Assembly (NCBI GenBank): GCA_004556965.1
Contig: SFFE01000002.1
Span: 360,085-424,084, forward strand
DNA from: Clostridiales bacterium
GTDB taxonomy: Bacteria > Bacillota > Clostridia > Oscillospirales > Oscillospiraceae
Direction: 5' to 3'
Length of the DNA: 64,000 bases
Positions 49,628 through 57,920 of the stretch are shown here, one piece after another (position 1 is the first letter of the stretch; each line of letters opens with the position of its first letter). The notes under the pieces are model-generated. The model was not told the origin of the DNA, searched no databases, and saw only the letters and a list, made by a program, of their open reading frames with translations. The position numbers and the translations under genes were made by a program.

Positions 49628-50939
49628 CGAACGAAAAGAACGCTCGAATCCGGCTCTGGTGCCGGTGATCCTCTTCGTTGCGGCTGCGCTGCTGCTGTTT
49701 TGCCTGAACTTCCTGACCGGGCCGATCATTGAGAAAAACGGCTCCGCACAGGCGTTCGCGCCGCTTTTCAGCGTCATGCCTGACGCGAAGGATTTTGAGG
49801 TTCTCTACGATGTGAACGACAGCGCGGCGTCCGAGCTGAAGGATGTGCCGGAGACCGTGCAGAGCGTCTGCCGGGAGACGAGCGGCCTTGGCTATGCGCT
49901 GTGCCTGTCCACCACGCAGGGCTACACCGGCGAGCCGATCGAATTTGCCCTTGCGATCGACGCGGAGGGCAAGATTTCCGGCGTGGAAGTGACCGCGTAT
50001 CCCGAAACGAAGGACTTCGGACAGGACACGTATCCGCAGAGCTTTCTGGGGCAGGATTCCACCCTTGCGAACGTCAGCCTCGTGGCGGGCGTGACGTATT
50101 CCTCCACGGCGTTCAAAAACGCAGTCAGCGACGGCTTCGCCGTGCTGGTCAACAACGGACTTATCGGCGCCGGCGTCAAGAGCGACGAACAGGTTCTCAC
50201 CGAACTGGCAGCGCAGGTGTTCACGGCACTTGCCAATTCCGCCGGCGTTGCACAGTATGAGGAAGTGGATTTGTCAGCGGGTCAGTATACCTATATTCAA
50301 AAGGGGATGAAGGCGCTGAACGGCTCCGGCTTTGCGTTCATCCTGAAGGATGGTGACAGCACGCTGCTTGCCGTCTGCAATCTCAAGGGAAGCTGCAAGC
50401 TGCTGGACGCCGAGGGGCAGGACGTGACGGAAAACGCGGACTATGCCGCCATGCTCGCGGAAGTCACCGCCTATGCTGAGGCGAACGCGGAGCAGTTTGC
50501 CCAGAAGGATATCGCAAAGCTGCAGAGCATGACGTCCGATTCCGCGCAGATCACCGAGCTGCCGCTGGACGGCGTGTTCAGCACCGTGACCGGCGCATTC
50601 CGGATTCAGGACGGCGGCGCGCAGTATTACGGCTTCGCTGCCAGAAGCTATGGCTACAGCAACGAGGTGATGACGGTCTACTATATCCTCGACGCCAACG
50701 GCGCCATCGTCAGGATGCAGGCAGATGAGTTGATTTTCTACGCAGAATATTTCAGCGACTACACGCTCGACGAGAGCCAGTATAAGGCCGGCTTCGCAGG
50801 GCTGACCGGAGACACGTTCACTGGCGAGCAGGCGCTGATCTCCGGCGCGACTGCCAGCTCCAACGCGGTTGCGGCCGCGACGAAGGATACGTTTGCGGCG
50901 TATCAGATCATTCAGGCGAACGGAGGGGAAAACGGATGA
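49620..50939 (+). CDS. rnfG: Rnf complex subunit RnfG, double-length with two FMN-binding domains
   Basis: A 439-residue protein where RnfG is normally about 200. One N-terminal span (about 12-35) anchors it. The first FMN-binding domain (about 85-200) has a variant site AGVTYSSTAF with Thr159; the second (about 320-430) has the canonical ISGATASSNAV with Thr411 as the expected covalent FMN site. The middle (215-310) is a linker with a charged helix. ApbE is encoded in the same operon. Overlaps rnfE by ATGA. Whether Thr159 also carries FMN is open because the Ala of SGAT is Val. Confidence 0.9.
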   Translation: MHNERKERSNPALVPVILFVAAALLLFCLNFLTGPIIEKNGSAQAFAPLFSVMPDAKDFEVLYDVNDSAASELKDVPETVQSVCRETSGLGYALCLSTTQGYTGEPIEFALAIDAEGKISGVEVTAYPETKDFGQDTYPQSFLGQDSTLANVSLVAGVTYSSTAFKNAVSDGFAVLVNNGLIGAGVKSDEQVLTELAAQVFTALANSAGVAQYEEVDLSAGQYTYIQKGMKALNGSGFAFILKDGDSTLLAVCNLKGSCKLLDAEGQDVTENADYAAMLAEVTAYAEANAEQFAQKDIAKLQSMTSDSAQITELPLDGVFSTVTGAFRIQDGGAQYYGFAARSYGYSNEVMTVYYILDANGAIVRMQADELIFYAEYFSDYTLDESQYKAGFAGLTGDTFTGEQALISGATASSNAVAAATKDTFAAYQIIQANGGENG

Positions 50940-51610
50940 ACGAAAAGAAATCGGACAATCACCCGATGCGCGTCATAGCGAGCAATCCGGTCCTGATCCT
51001 GTTTCTGGGCGCATGCCCGGCGATGGCGCAGACGGCCAGCGTGATCTCGGCGCTCGGCATGGGCGTGGCGGTGCTGCTGGTTTTGCTGCTGTCCGGTATT
51101 GTGATCTCGGCGCTGCGCCGTGTGATCCCGGAAAAAGCGAAGCTCCCCGCGTATATCATTATCATTGCGGCCGTTGTGTCCGTGGTGCAGATGCTGATGC
51201 ATGCGTTTTTGCCCAAAGTGTATCAGATGCTGGGCGTGTACCTCGCGGTGACGGCGGTGGATCTGCTCGTGTTCAGCCGCGGAGAGGAGTACGCGGCCGG
51301 GCACGGCGTTCTGGACACGCTGGTCGATAGCCTTGCGACGGGCTTTGGGTTTGCCGTCGCGCTGGTTTGCATGGCTGCGGTTCGGGAAATCTTCGGCAGC
51401 GGCACGTTTGCAGGCCTGTCGGTTCCGCTGTTTGAGACGTACCATGTTCCGCTGCTCACCAAGGCGCCGGGCGGCTTTCTCGTGTTCAGCATCTTTGTCG
51501 CCATTGTGAACGCCGTCCACCCCGGCAGGGGCGGGACGGAGCAGACCGGGCTTGCGCGCGCCGCCGCTGGCATTGCCGGCAGCGCCGCGACTGAGACACA
51601 AGGAGAATGA
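50936..51610 (+). CDS. rnfE: Rnf complex subunit RnfE
   Basis: A 224-residue subunit with six spans of the RnfA/E-NqrD/E fold. The conserved NPVLILFLGACPAMAQTAS (about 18-36) contains the Cys that binds the membrane [2Fe-2S] cluster together with RnfA. Other parts are DTLVDSLATGFGFAVALV and REIFGSGTFAG. The C-terminus is extended by about 20 Ala/Gly-rich residues. Coupled to rnfG by ATGA and to rnfA at 3 bases. Confidence 0.95.
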   Translation: MNEKKSDNHPMRVIASNPVLILFLGACPAMAQTASVISALGMGVAVLLVLLLSGIVISALRRVIPEKAKLPAYIIIIAAVVSVVQMLMHAFLPKVYQMLGVYLAVTAVDLLVFSRGEEYAAGHGVLDTLVDSLATGFGFAVALVCMAAVREIFGSGTFAGLSVPLFETYHVPLLTKAPGGFLVFSIFVAIVNAVHPGRGGTEQTGLARAAAGIAGSAATETQGE

Positions 51611-51613
51611 GCG

Positions 51614-52174
51614 ATGACTGTAAAATCTTTCTGTTTGATTCTGTTGGGCGGAGTCCTTGTGAATAACTACGTGCTGCAGCAGTTTTTGGGCGTCAGCCCG
51701 TTTCTCGGCAGCGCGAAGCCAGAGACGAAGCGCGTCCGGCTCGGTCTTGCGGTGACGGTTGTGATGGTGCTCTCCGCCGCGCTCACGTGGCCGCTGCAGA
51801 CCTTTGTGCTGGATCGGTTCGGCCTCGCATATTTCCAGACGCTGTTCTTCGTGGCGATCATCCTCGCTGTGGTGTATCTGGTGGAGCTGGTCGTTTCCAA
51901 GGGGCTGCACCAGTCCCTGGGTGTCTATTTCCCGCTGATCGCCCTGAACAGCGCCGTGCTCGGCGTAACGGTCAACAACATCACGGACGGCTTCAACTTC
52001 GTGGAGTCGCTCGTGTCCGCGCTGGGCGCCGGTCTGGGTTTCCTGCTGGCGATGGTCGTGTTCTCCGGCCTGCAGGGGAAGATTCAGGAGAAGTATGTGC
52101 CGAAGGCGTTCCGCGGCCTGCCGATCGCGCTGCTCTCTGCCTCCATTGTTTCGCTGGCGCTCTTCGCATTCTGA
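51614..52174 (+). CDS. rnfA: Rnf complex subunit RnfA
   Basis: A 186-residue six-span subunit homologous to RnfE but inverted in the membrane. The N-terminal LVNNYVLQQFLGVSPFLG shows the usual start, but the Cys that most relatives have in FLGICPFLG is replaced by Ser (GVSPFL). Since that Cys helps bind the cluster at the RnfA/E interface, the change deserves checking. Later parts (LNSAVLGVTVNNI, GLGFLLAMVVFSGLQ) are normal. Last rnf gene; rnfB is not present after it. Confidence 0.93.
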   Translation: MTVKSFCLILLGGVLVNNYVLQQFLGVSPFLGSAKPETKRVRLGLAVTVVMVLSAALTWPLQTFVLDRFGLAYFQTLFFVAIILAVVYLVELVVSKGLHQSLGVYFPLIALNSAVLGVTVNNITDGFNFVESLVSALGAGLGFLLAMVVFSGLQGKIQEKYVPKAFRGLPIALLSASIVSLALFAF

Positions 52175-52308
52175 CGGAGCGGCGGCGGAGATGTCCGGCA
52201 GTTTTTTCGGATTGCCCCTGTTCAAACGGCGCATTTTCTGATATACTCTTCCGCAGGAAAGCGTTCGGCGCCCTCTGCGCCGGGTTTCAATCAGGAGATG
52301 ATGTTTCA

Positions 52309-53088
52309 ATGGGAATCAACCGCGCAATACTCAAGGCGGATGCACGTCAAAGACTGAGCAGGTACCGCCCGAACCCCATCGTAGTGGGCCTGATCGTGTT
52401 TCTGATCTCCTGGGTGCTGTCGATGCTGGCAGGAAGCGTGCTCGGTATGAAGGCGCTTGTGAAGATCTTCGATATGACGCAGTATGCAGACGAAGAAGCG
52501 TTCCTGAAGGCCTATGAGCATTTTCTGTACAACTATCGGCCCAGTGGGGTCGCCATGCTTCTGGCGGCGGCGCTGTCGATCATGAACTATATGATCGGTG
52601 TGGGGTTTGCCATTTACTCGCTGCATGTCAGCCGCGGGGAAAAGGCGGACTACGGCAACATTCTGGATGGGTTCGGCATCTTTTTCCGGGTGCTGTGGCT
52701 TGCCATTCTGGAAGGAATTTTTATCTTCCTGTGGGGTCTGCTGCTGTATGTGCCGGGCATCATCGCGGCGTACCGCTACCGGCAGGCGCTGTTTATCCTG
52801 CTTGACCATCCGGAAATGTCTGCGCTGCAATGCATCACGGAAAGCAAGGAAATGATGCGCGGCCACAAGGGCGAGCTGTTTGCGCTCGATCTGAGCTTCA
52901 TCGGCTGGATGCTGCTGCAAGGCGTCTTTGCACCGCTGGCGGTGTGGCTCGCACCGTACCGGGAGATCACGTACGCGAATTATTACAACGCCCTGCTGGG
53001 GCCGCGGGGAACGACGCCGGGCGGCGGACCGCGTATTTACGAGGGACAGTTCACCGACATTCCCGACGACGGGAACGACAACCAGTAA
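52309..53088 (+). CDS. DUF975 family membrane protein
   Basis: A 259-residue membrane protein with about six hydrophobic segments. The C-terminal half contains GIIAAYRYRQALFILLDHPE and ALQCITESKEMMRGHKGELF, the core of DUF975. Function of the family is unknown. The ATG at 52309 follows AGGAG. It is separated from rnfA by 134 bases with a weak TATACT promoter near 52240, and ends at the terminator at 53092, so it is probably its own unit. Confidence 0.85.
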   Translation: MGINRAILKADARQRLSRYRPNPIVVGLIVFLISWVLSMLAGSVLGMKALVKIFDMTQYADEEAFLKAYEHFLYNYRPSGVAMLLAAALSIMNYMIGVGFAIYSLHVSRGEKADYGNILDGFGIFFRVLWLAILEGIFIFLWGLLLYVPGIIAAYRYRQALFILLDHPEMSALQCITESKEMMRGHKGELFALDLSFIGWMLLQGVFAPLAVWLAPYREITYANYYNALLGPRGTTPGGGPRIYEGQFTDIPDDGNDNQ

Positions 53089-53091
53089 ACC

Positions 53092-53132
53092 AAAATTCCG
53101 GCTGAGCCGCATGGCCCGGCCGGAATTTTTTA
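53092..53132 (+). terminator. Terminator after the DUF975 gene
   Basis: AAAATTCCGGC (53092-53102) pairs with GCCGGAATTTT (53119-53129), followed by TT. Confidence 0.85.
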
Positions 53133-53150
53133 TGTCCGTCAGAAACGAGG

Positions 53151-53179
53151 TTGAATTCCTGCAAAAATGGTGGTATATT
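53151..53179 (+). promoter_or_regulatory. Promoter of the Rrf2 regulator gene
   Basis: TTGAAT (53151-53156), 17 bases, TATATT (53174-53179). Confidence 0.65.
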
Positions 53180-53209
53180 AAAAACAAAGGGCAAAAGGAG
53201 GCGATCAGA

Positions 53210-53620
53210 ATGGTGATCTCGACAAAAGGACGCTATGCGCTGCGGATTATGCTGGATTTGGCGCAGCACAGCGAGGACGGCTTTGTGTCGCTCAAAACGG
53301 TGTCGCAGCGGCAGGAAGTGTCGCTGAAGTATATGGAGGCGATCGCCGCGGTGCTCAACCGCGCGGGACTGGTCGTCAGCCAGCGCGGCAAGGAGGGCGG
53401 TTATCGGCTGAGCCGGCCGGCTGCGGAAATCTCGGTGGCCGAGGTGCTGCACAGCGCAGAGGGCAGTCTGGCCGCGGTGTCCTGCCTGGAATCGGGCGAG
53501 AGCTGCTGCGAGCGTGCTGAGCACTGCCTGACCCTTCCTATGTGGAAAAAACTCGACGCACTTATGGACGGGTATCTTTCCGGCATTTCCATTCAGGATG
53601 TGCTGGACGGAAACGTTTGA
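53210..53620 (+). CDS. Rrf2-family transcriptional regulator (IscR-like)
   Basis: A 136-residue winged-helix regulator: MVISTKGRYALRIMLDLA, the recognition helix in VSLKYMEAIAAVLNRAG and the wing SQRGKEGGYRLSR. It has Cys92, Cys99, Cys100 and Cys106 in the place where IscR binds a [2Fe-2S] cluster, so it may sense Fe-S supply; CymR-like members lack them. Start ATG 53210 behind AAAAGGAGG. It precedes nifS and iscU, which have a separate promoter with an inverted repeat, the probable target. Confidence 0.9.
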   Translation: MVISTKGRYALRIMLDLAQHSEDGFVSLKTVSQRQEVSLKYMEAIAAVLNRAGLVVSQRGKEGGYRLSRPAAEISVAEVLHSAEGSLAAVSCLESGESCCERAEHCLTLPMWKKLDALMDGYLSGISIQDVLDGNV

Positions 53621-53678
53621 AAAGGACACCGCCCACCTTTCGGGTGTTCTGTTCGGGAAAAATTTTTCAGGATTTCAA

Positions 53679-53738
53679 AATTCCTATTGACAAAGTGGGA
53701 AATGCATGGTACTATTTACCCATAAACTGATAGGAATT
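53679..53738 (+). promoter_or_regulatory. nifS promoter framed by an inverted repeat
   Basis: TTGACA (53687-53692), 17 bases, TACTAT (53710-53715). AATTCCTAT (53679-53687) and its exact complement ATAGGAATT (53730-53738) flank the promoter. The half-site TNGGAAT is like those of Rrf2-type regulators (CymR/IscR); two dimers or a loop would block the promoter. Confidence 0.6.
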
Positions 53739-53753
53739 AAGGAGGACGGAATC

Positions 53754-54944
53754 ATGAGAGTATATGCAGACAATGCGGCGACCACAAAGCTTAGCCCCGT
53801 GGCAAAGCAGGCGATGCTTCCGTACTTTGACGAAATTTACGGCAACCCCAGCACGCTGTACACCTTGGGTCAAGAGGCGGCGGAGCATCTGCTGGCCTGC
53901 CGGACGGAGATCGCAAACCTGATCGGTGCGGCAGACCCGAAGGAGATTACCTTTACCTCCGGCGGCAGCGAGGCCGACAATCAGGCGATCGTTTCCGCGG
54001 CGATGAACGGCGCGCGCAAGGGCAAGAAGCATCTCATCTCCACGAAGTTTGAGCATCACGCGGTGCTGCACACGCTTGAAAAGCTGAAAAAGCAGGGCTT
54101 TGAGGTGACGCTGCTGGACGTCCACGAAAACGGCGTCGTCACGGTCGAGGACGTTGCGGCGGCCATCCGGGAGGATACCGCGCTGGTGACCATCATGTTT
54201 GCGAACAATGAGATCGGCACCATCCAGCCCATCCGGGAGATCGGCGCGCTCTGCCGCGAAAAGGGCGTGACGTTCCACACGGACGCGGTGCAGGCGGTCG
54301 GCCACGTGCCGGTGAATGTGCAGGAGATGAACATCGACATGCTCTCCGTCTCCGCGCATAAGTTCCACGGCCCGCGCGGCGTCGGCTTCCTGTATGCGAA
54401 AAAGGGCATCCCGCTGACGAACATCATCGAGGGCGGGGCGCAGGAGCGCGGCAAGCGCGCCGGAACCGAAAATACTCCCGCGATCGCCGGTATGGCAGCG
54501 GCGCTGCGCGAAGCGGTTGACAACATGGACAGCAACATGGAAAAGGTCACGAAAATGCGCGAGATTCTCATCAACGGCCTGCAGACGATCCCGCACTCCC
54601 ATCTCAACGGCGACCGGAACAAGCGTGTTCCCGGCACGGTGAACTTCTGCTTTGAGGGCATTGAGGGCGAATCGCTGCTGCTGATGCTTGACCGGCGCGG
54701 AATCTCGGCCTCGTCCGGCAGCGCATGTACCTCCGGCTCGCTCGATCCCAGCCATGTGCTGCTCGCGCTCGGCCTGCCGCACGAGGTGGCGCACGGCTCG
54801 CTGCGTCTTTCCTTCAACGAATATAATACCGAGGAGGAAATGACCTACATCGTGGAAAACGTGAAAGAGGTCGTCGAGTACCTGCGGAATATGTCCCCGG
54901 TTTGGGACGAACTTGAAAAGGGCGAACGCCCGCATCTGATTTAA
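53754..54944 (+). CDS. Cysteine desulfurase (NifS/IscS type)
   Basis: A 396-residue PLP enzyme that takes sulfur from cysteine for Fe-S cluster assembly. The PLP Lys is K203 in SAHKFHGP, the persulfide Cys is C325 in SSGSACTSGSLDPSH (group I, long loop). The N-terminus YADNAATTKLS is typical. It starts behind AAGGAGG. It is followed after 20 bases by the scaffold gene and controlled by the Rrf2 protein upstream (inferred). Confidence 0.95.
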   Translation: MRVYADNAATTKLSPVAKQAMLPYFDEIYGNPSTLYTLGQEAAEHLLACRTEIANLIGAADPKEITFTSGGSEADNQAIVSAAMNGARKGKKHLISTKFEHHAVLHTLEKLKKQGFEVTLLDVHENGVVTVEDVAAAIREDTALVTIMFANNEIGTIQPIREIGALCREKGVTFHTDAVQAVGHVPVNVQEMNIDMLSVSAHKFHGPRGVGFLYAKKGIPLTNIIEGGAQERGKRAGTENTPAIAGMAAALREAVDNMDSNMEKVTKMREILINGLQTIPHSHLNGDRNKRVPGTVNFCFEGIEGESLLLMLDRRGISASSGSACTSGSLDPSHVLLALGLPHEVAHGSLRLSFNEYNTEEEMTYIVENVKEVVEYLRNMSPVWDELEKGERPHLI

Positions 54945-54964
54945 GCGATAAGGAGGATTTTCAA

Positions 54965-55396
54965 ATGGCTCTTTATAGTGAAAAGGTAATGGATCATTTT
55001 GAGCATCCGCGCAACGTCGGCAAGATGGAGGATGCCTCCGGGATCGGCGAAGTCGGCAATGCAAAATGCGGCGATATCATGCGCATGTATATCAAGGTTG
55101 AAAACGACATCATCACCGATGTGAAGTTCAACACCTTCGGCTGCGGCAGCGCCATCGCGTCTTCGTCCATGGCGACGGAGATGATCAAGGGCAAGCCCGT
55201 CAGCGAGGCGCTGGAGCTGTCCAACAAGGCGGTAATCGAGGCGCTCGACGGCCTGCCGGTACAGAAGATCCACTGCTCCGTGCTGGCGGAGGAGGCTGTA
55301 AAAGCCGCCGTCAAGGACTACTACGACAAGAACGGCATCGAGTACGACCACGAGCTGTTCAAAGAAGGGAATTGCGAGGCTTGCCACCTCGACTGA
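54965..55396 (+). CDS. iscU: Fe-S cluster scaffold protein (IscU/NifU N-terminal type)
   Basis: A 143-residue scaffold. The three cluster ligands Cys35 (NAKCGD, with Asp37), Cys60 (FGCGSA) and Cys104 (HCSVLAEEA) are all present. The C-terminus adds CEACHLD, found in several clostridial NifU-like proteins. It accepts sulfur from the desulfurase encoded before it. The unit ends at the terminator at 55451. Confidence 0.95.
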   Translation: MALYSEKVMDHFEHPRNVGKMEDASGIGEVGNAKCGDIMRMYIKVENDIITDVKFNTFGCGSAIASSSMATEMIKGKPVSEALELSNKAVIEALDGLPVQKIHCSVLAEEAVKAAVKDYYDKNGIEYDHELFKEGNCEACHLD

Positions 55397-55450
55397 GACT
55401 TATTTCCCATTCGAATTTGCATCCAACAAGATTTCATTTCTCTCTTCCAA

Positions 55451-55484
55451 GCAAAAACACCCGGATTTCTCCGGGTGTTTTTGC
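55451..55484. terminator. Bidirectional terminator between iscU and rodA
   Basis: GCAAAAACACCCGG (55451-55464) and CCGGGTGTTTTTGC (55471-55484) are exact complements; T runs exist on both strands. Confidence 0.93.
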
Positions 55485-55490
55485 TATCAG

Positions 55491-56630
55491 CTAATAATAG
55501 ATGCTGTTTCGTCGTGGCTTGGGCCGGTAGTGGACGCCGGAAACCATGCCGAGGGCGGCAAAGGTGGTCAGCAGGGAAGACCCGCCATAGCTGAAAAACG
55601 GAAGCGTAATGCCGATGACGGGCGTGATGCCGATGCACATGCCGATGTTCTCGAAGGTCTGGAACGTCAGAAACGCGGCGACGCCGAAGCAGGCCAGCGA
55701 GCTGAGACTGCTGCCGGAGCGGATGCCCACGATGACGCAGCGGATGATGATCGCCAGCAGCAGGAGAATGACGATGATACAGGCGATCATACCCAGCTCT
55801 TCGCCGATGACGGCGAAGATGAAGTCCGTATGCTTGCCGGCGAGCGCGCCCTGACTCTGCGTGCCGTTGCCGAGACCGGTTCCGGTGAGACGGCCGGAGG
55901 CAAGGGCGATCTTGCTTTGATGCGCCTGCCAGTTGATGCCGGTGTTCGTCGGGTCGATGGACGGATCGTACGGCGCGAGGATGCGCTGCTTCTGATAGTC
56001 ATGCAGCACGAACTTCCAGATCAGCGGGATCATGGCCGCGATCGCGGCAAAGCCGATGGCGAACCAGTGCAGCGCGAAGCCGGCGGCAAAGAGCATGACC
56101 AGAAAGATGAAGAAGAAGATCAGAGCCGAGCCGAGGTCAGATGAGACGACGAGGATCAGCCCGAAAATGAGGACGAAGTGCACCGCGAGCTGCAGCGCCG
56201 AGAGCGGGGAACTGAGGTTGTGGCACTCCTTTAGATAACTGATCTGCTTTGCAAGAATGATGATAAACGTGATCTTGATGACTTCGGTCGGCTGGATGCC
56301 GATGCCGAAAAAGCGGAGCCAGCCGGTGTTGCCGGTGTTGTCGCTCACGCCGAAGGGGATCAGCAGCAGCAGAAACACCACGTTGAACACGCACAGCAGC
56401 AGCCACTTGTCCGCCAGAATGTCAATGTCCAGAACCGTCATGACCACAAACGCGAAAATCCCCAGAAACAGCGACGCCGTCTGCACGATCACATATTTCG
56501 GCGAACCATACGACGCGGTGGCGCTGGAGATCACCACAATGCCGAACACGGCGCAGAGGATGGCCATCACCAGCAAAAACATGTCCGCGCGGCGGAAAAA
56601 TTCCTTCGCTGCGGCGGTAATTTTCTTCAC
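55491..56630 (-). CDS. rodA: SEDS peptidoglycan glycosyltransferase RodA
   Basis: A 379-residue membrane protein with ten spans, SEDS family. It polymerises lipid II for cell elongation together with a class B PBP. Marks: GIGIQPTEVIKI (about 108-119), SSDLGSALI, TGTGLGNGTQSQG, KHTDFIFAVIGEELG with the conserved Asp, and PVIGITLPFFSYGGSSLL. RodA rather than FtsW is preferred for its length and the GTGLGNGTQSQ loop. Single gene from the promoter near 56680. Confidence 0.88.
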   Translation of the reverse strand: MKKITAAAKEFFRRADMFLLVMAILCAVFGIVVISSATASYGSPKYVIVQTASLFLGIFAFVVMTVLDIDILADKWLLLCVFNVVFLLLLIPFGVSDNTGNTGWLRFFGIGIQPTEVIKITFIIILAKQISYLKECHNLSSPLSALQLAVHFVLIFGLILVVSSDLGSALIFFFIFLVMLFAAGFALHWFAIGFAAIAAMIPLIWKFVLHDYQKQRILAPYDPSIDPTNTGINWQAHQSKIALASGRLTGTGLGNGTQSQGALAGKHTDFIFAVIGEELGMIACIIVILLLLAIIIRCVIVGIRSGSSLSSLACFGVAAFLTFQTFENIGMCIGITPVIGITLPFFSYGGSSLLTTFAALGMVSGVHYRPKPRRNSIYY

Positions 56631-56678
56631 AGACGGCCTCCTTTCCGCACCCAGTGCCAGAATTCATGGGTAAAAAAG

Positions 56679-56728
56679 ATTATATCATACAAAACCGCTT
56701 TACGCAACGGCGACTTCGGTGGTATAAT
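56679..56728. promoter_or_regulatory. Divergent, interlocked promoters of rodA and tsaE
   Basis: Minus strand: TTGCGT (56702-56707), 17 bases, TATAAT (56679-56684) for rodA. Plus strand: TTTACG (56699-56704), 18 bases, TATAAT (56723-56728) for tsaE. The two -35 elements overlap, so the promoters may compete. Confidence 0.6.
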
Positions 56729-56757
56729 ATATGTTCAGAAATCAGGAGTGATATGGT

Positions 56758-57189
56758 ATGCGCAGATTTGAAACCAACAGCGAGGCGGAGACGGAGCAGG
56801 CCGGCGCGGACTTTGCCGGAACGCTGCCGGACGGCGTGGTCGTTGCCATGTATGGTGAGCTTGGCTCCGGCAAGACCGCGTTCGTGCGCGGCATGGCGCG
56901 TGGTATGGGCATCCATTGCCGCGTCTCCAGCCCGACGTTCACCATCGTCAACGAGTACGAGGGCGAGCGGGAGCTGATCCATTTTGATATGTACCGCCTG
57001 CAAAGCGGCGACGAGCTGTTCGACATCGGCTGGGAGGATTATGTCAACCGAGGATCGGTCTGCGCCGTGGAGTGGAGCGAGAATGTAGAGGATGCGTTTT
57101 ACGGCGACGAGATCGTCGTCCGCTTTGAAAAAACGTCCGAGACCGGGCGGCGCATCACGATTCTGGAAGGGGGAGAGACGACATGCTGA
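56758..57189 (+). CDS. tsaE: tRNA threonylcarbamoyladenosine biosynthesis ATPase TsaE
   Basis: A 143-residue P-loop protein of the t6A pathway. Walker A is GELGSGKTAFVRG (about 38-50), followed by the family core SSPTFTIVNEYEG and LIHFDMYRL. It works with TsaB, TsaD and TsaC to modify ANN-decoding tRNAs. The ATG at 56758 follows CAGGAG. It overlaps tsaB by 7 bases. Confidence 0.95.
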   Translation: MRRFETNSEAETEQAGADFAGTLPDGVVVAMYGELGSGKTAFVRGMARGMGIHCRVSSPTFTIVNEYEGERELIHFDMYRLQSGDELFDIGWEDYVNRGSVCAVEWSENVEDAFYGDEIVVRFEKTSETGRRITILEGGETTC

Positions 57190-57899
57190 TTTTGGCGCTG
57201 GAATCGAGCGCGAAGGCGGCGTCCGTGGCGCTGTGCCGTGACGGGGCGCTGATCGCACAAACGGTGCAGTGCAGCGGCCTGACACACAGCCGCACGCTGC
57301 TGCCGATGGCGGAGGATCTTTTGAAAAATGCCGGCGTCTCTCTGTCCGACGTGGATGAGATCGCGGTGGCGCACGGGCCGGGCTCGTTCACCGGGGTGCG
57401 CATCGGCGTTTCGGCGGCGAAGGGGCTGGCCTGGGGCGCACAGAAGCCGGCGGTCGGCGTTTCGACGCTGGAAGCCATGGCGTGGCATGGGCTGGCCGCG
57501 GGCGAGGGCGCGCTCGTCTGCCCGGTGATGGATGCGCGGCGCAATCAGGTATATAACGCGCTGTTTGAAATTCGAGGCGGCAAGCCGGAGCGGCTTTGCG
57601 AGGATCGCGCGATCTCGCTCGACGTGCTGTGCGCCGAGCTGGGAAAAATGAAAAAATGCGCATTTCTTGTTGGCGACGGGGCCGCACTGTGTTATAATAC
57701 ATGTTTAGGTAAAGAAATCCCAGCCGTTCTGGCGCCGGAAAATCTGGTGCAGCAGAGCGCGTGGGGCGTGGCGATGGCCGCCGCTGGTCGGAAGCCCGGC
57801 ACGGCGGACATGCTCCTGCCGGTCTATCTGCGCCTGTCGCAGGCGGAGCGGGAGCGTCAGGCGCGCCTGAGCCGTCAGACAGAGACAACGGAAAATTAG
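57183..57899 (+). CDS. tsaB: tRNA threonylcarbamoyladenosine biosynthesis protein TsaB
   Basis: A 238-residue ASKHA-fold protein, inactive paralogue of TsaD and its partner. The N-terminus MLILALESSAKAASVALCRD and AHGPGSFTGVRIGVSAAKGLAWG (about 63-85) are diagnostic. It overlaps tsaE and lies 21 bases before upp. No tsaD or rimI follows, as often does in Firmicutes. Confidence 0.94.
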   Translation: MLILALESSAKAASVALCRDGALIAQTVQCSGLTHSRTLLPMAEDLLKNAGVSLSDVDEIAVAHGPGSFTGVRIGVSAAKGLAWGAQKPAVGVSTLEAMAWHGLAAGEGALVCPVMDARRNQVYNALFEIRGGKPERLCEDRAISLDVLCAELGKMKKCAFLVGDGAALCYNTCLGKEIPAVLAPENLVQQSAWGVAMAAAGRKPGTADMLLPVYLRLSQAERERQARLSRQTETTEN

Positions 57900-57920
57900 A
57901 ACATTGAAGGAGAGAACGAC

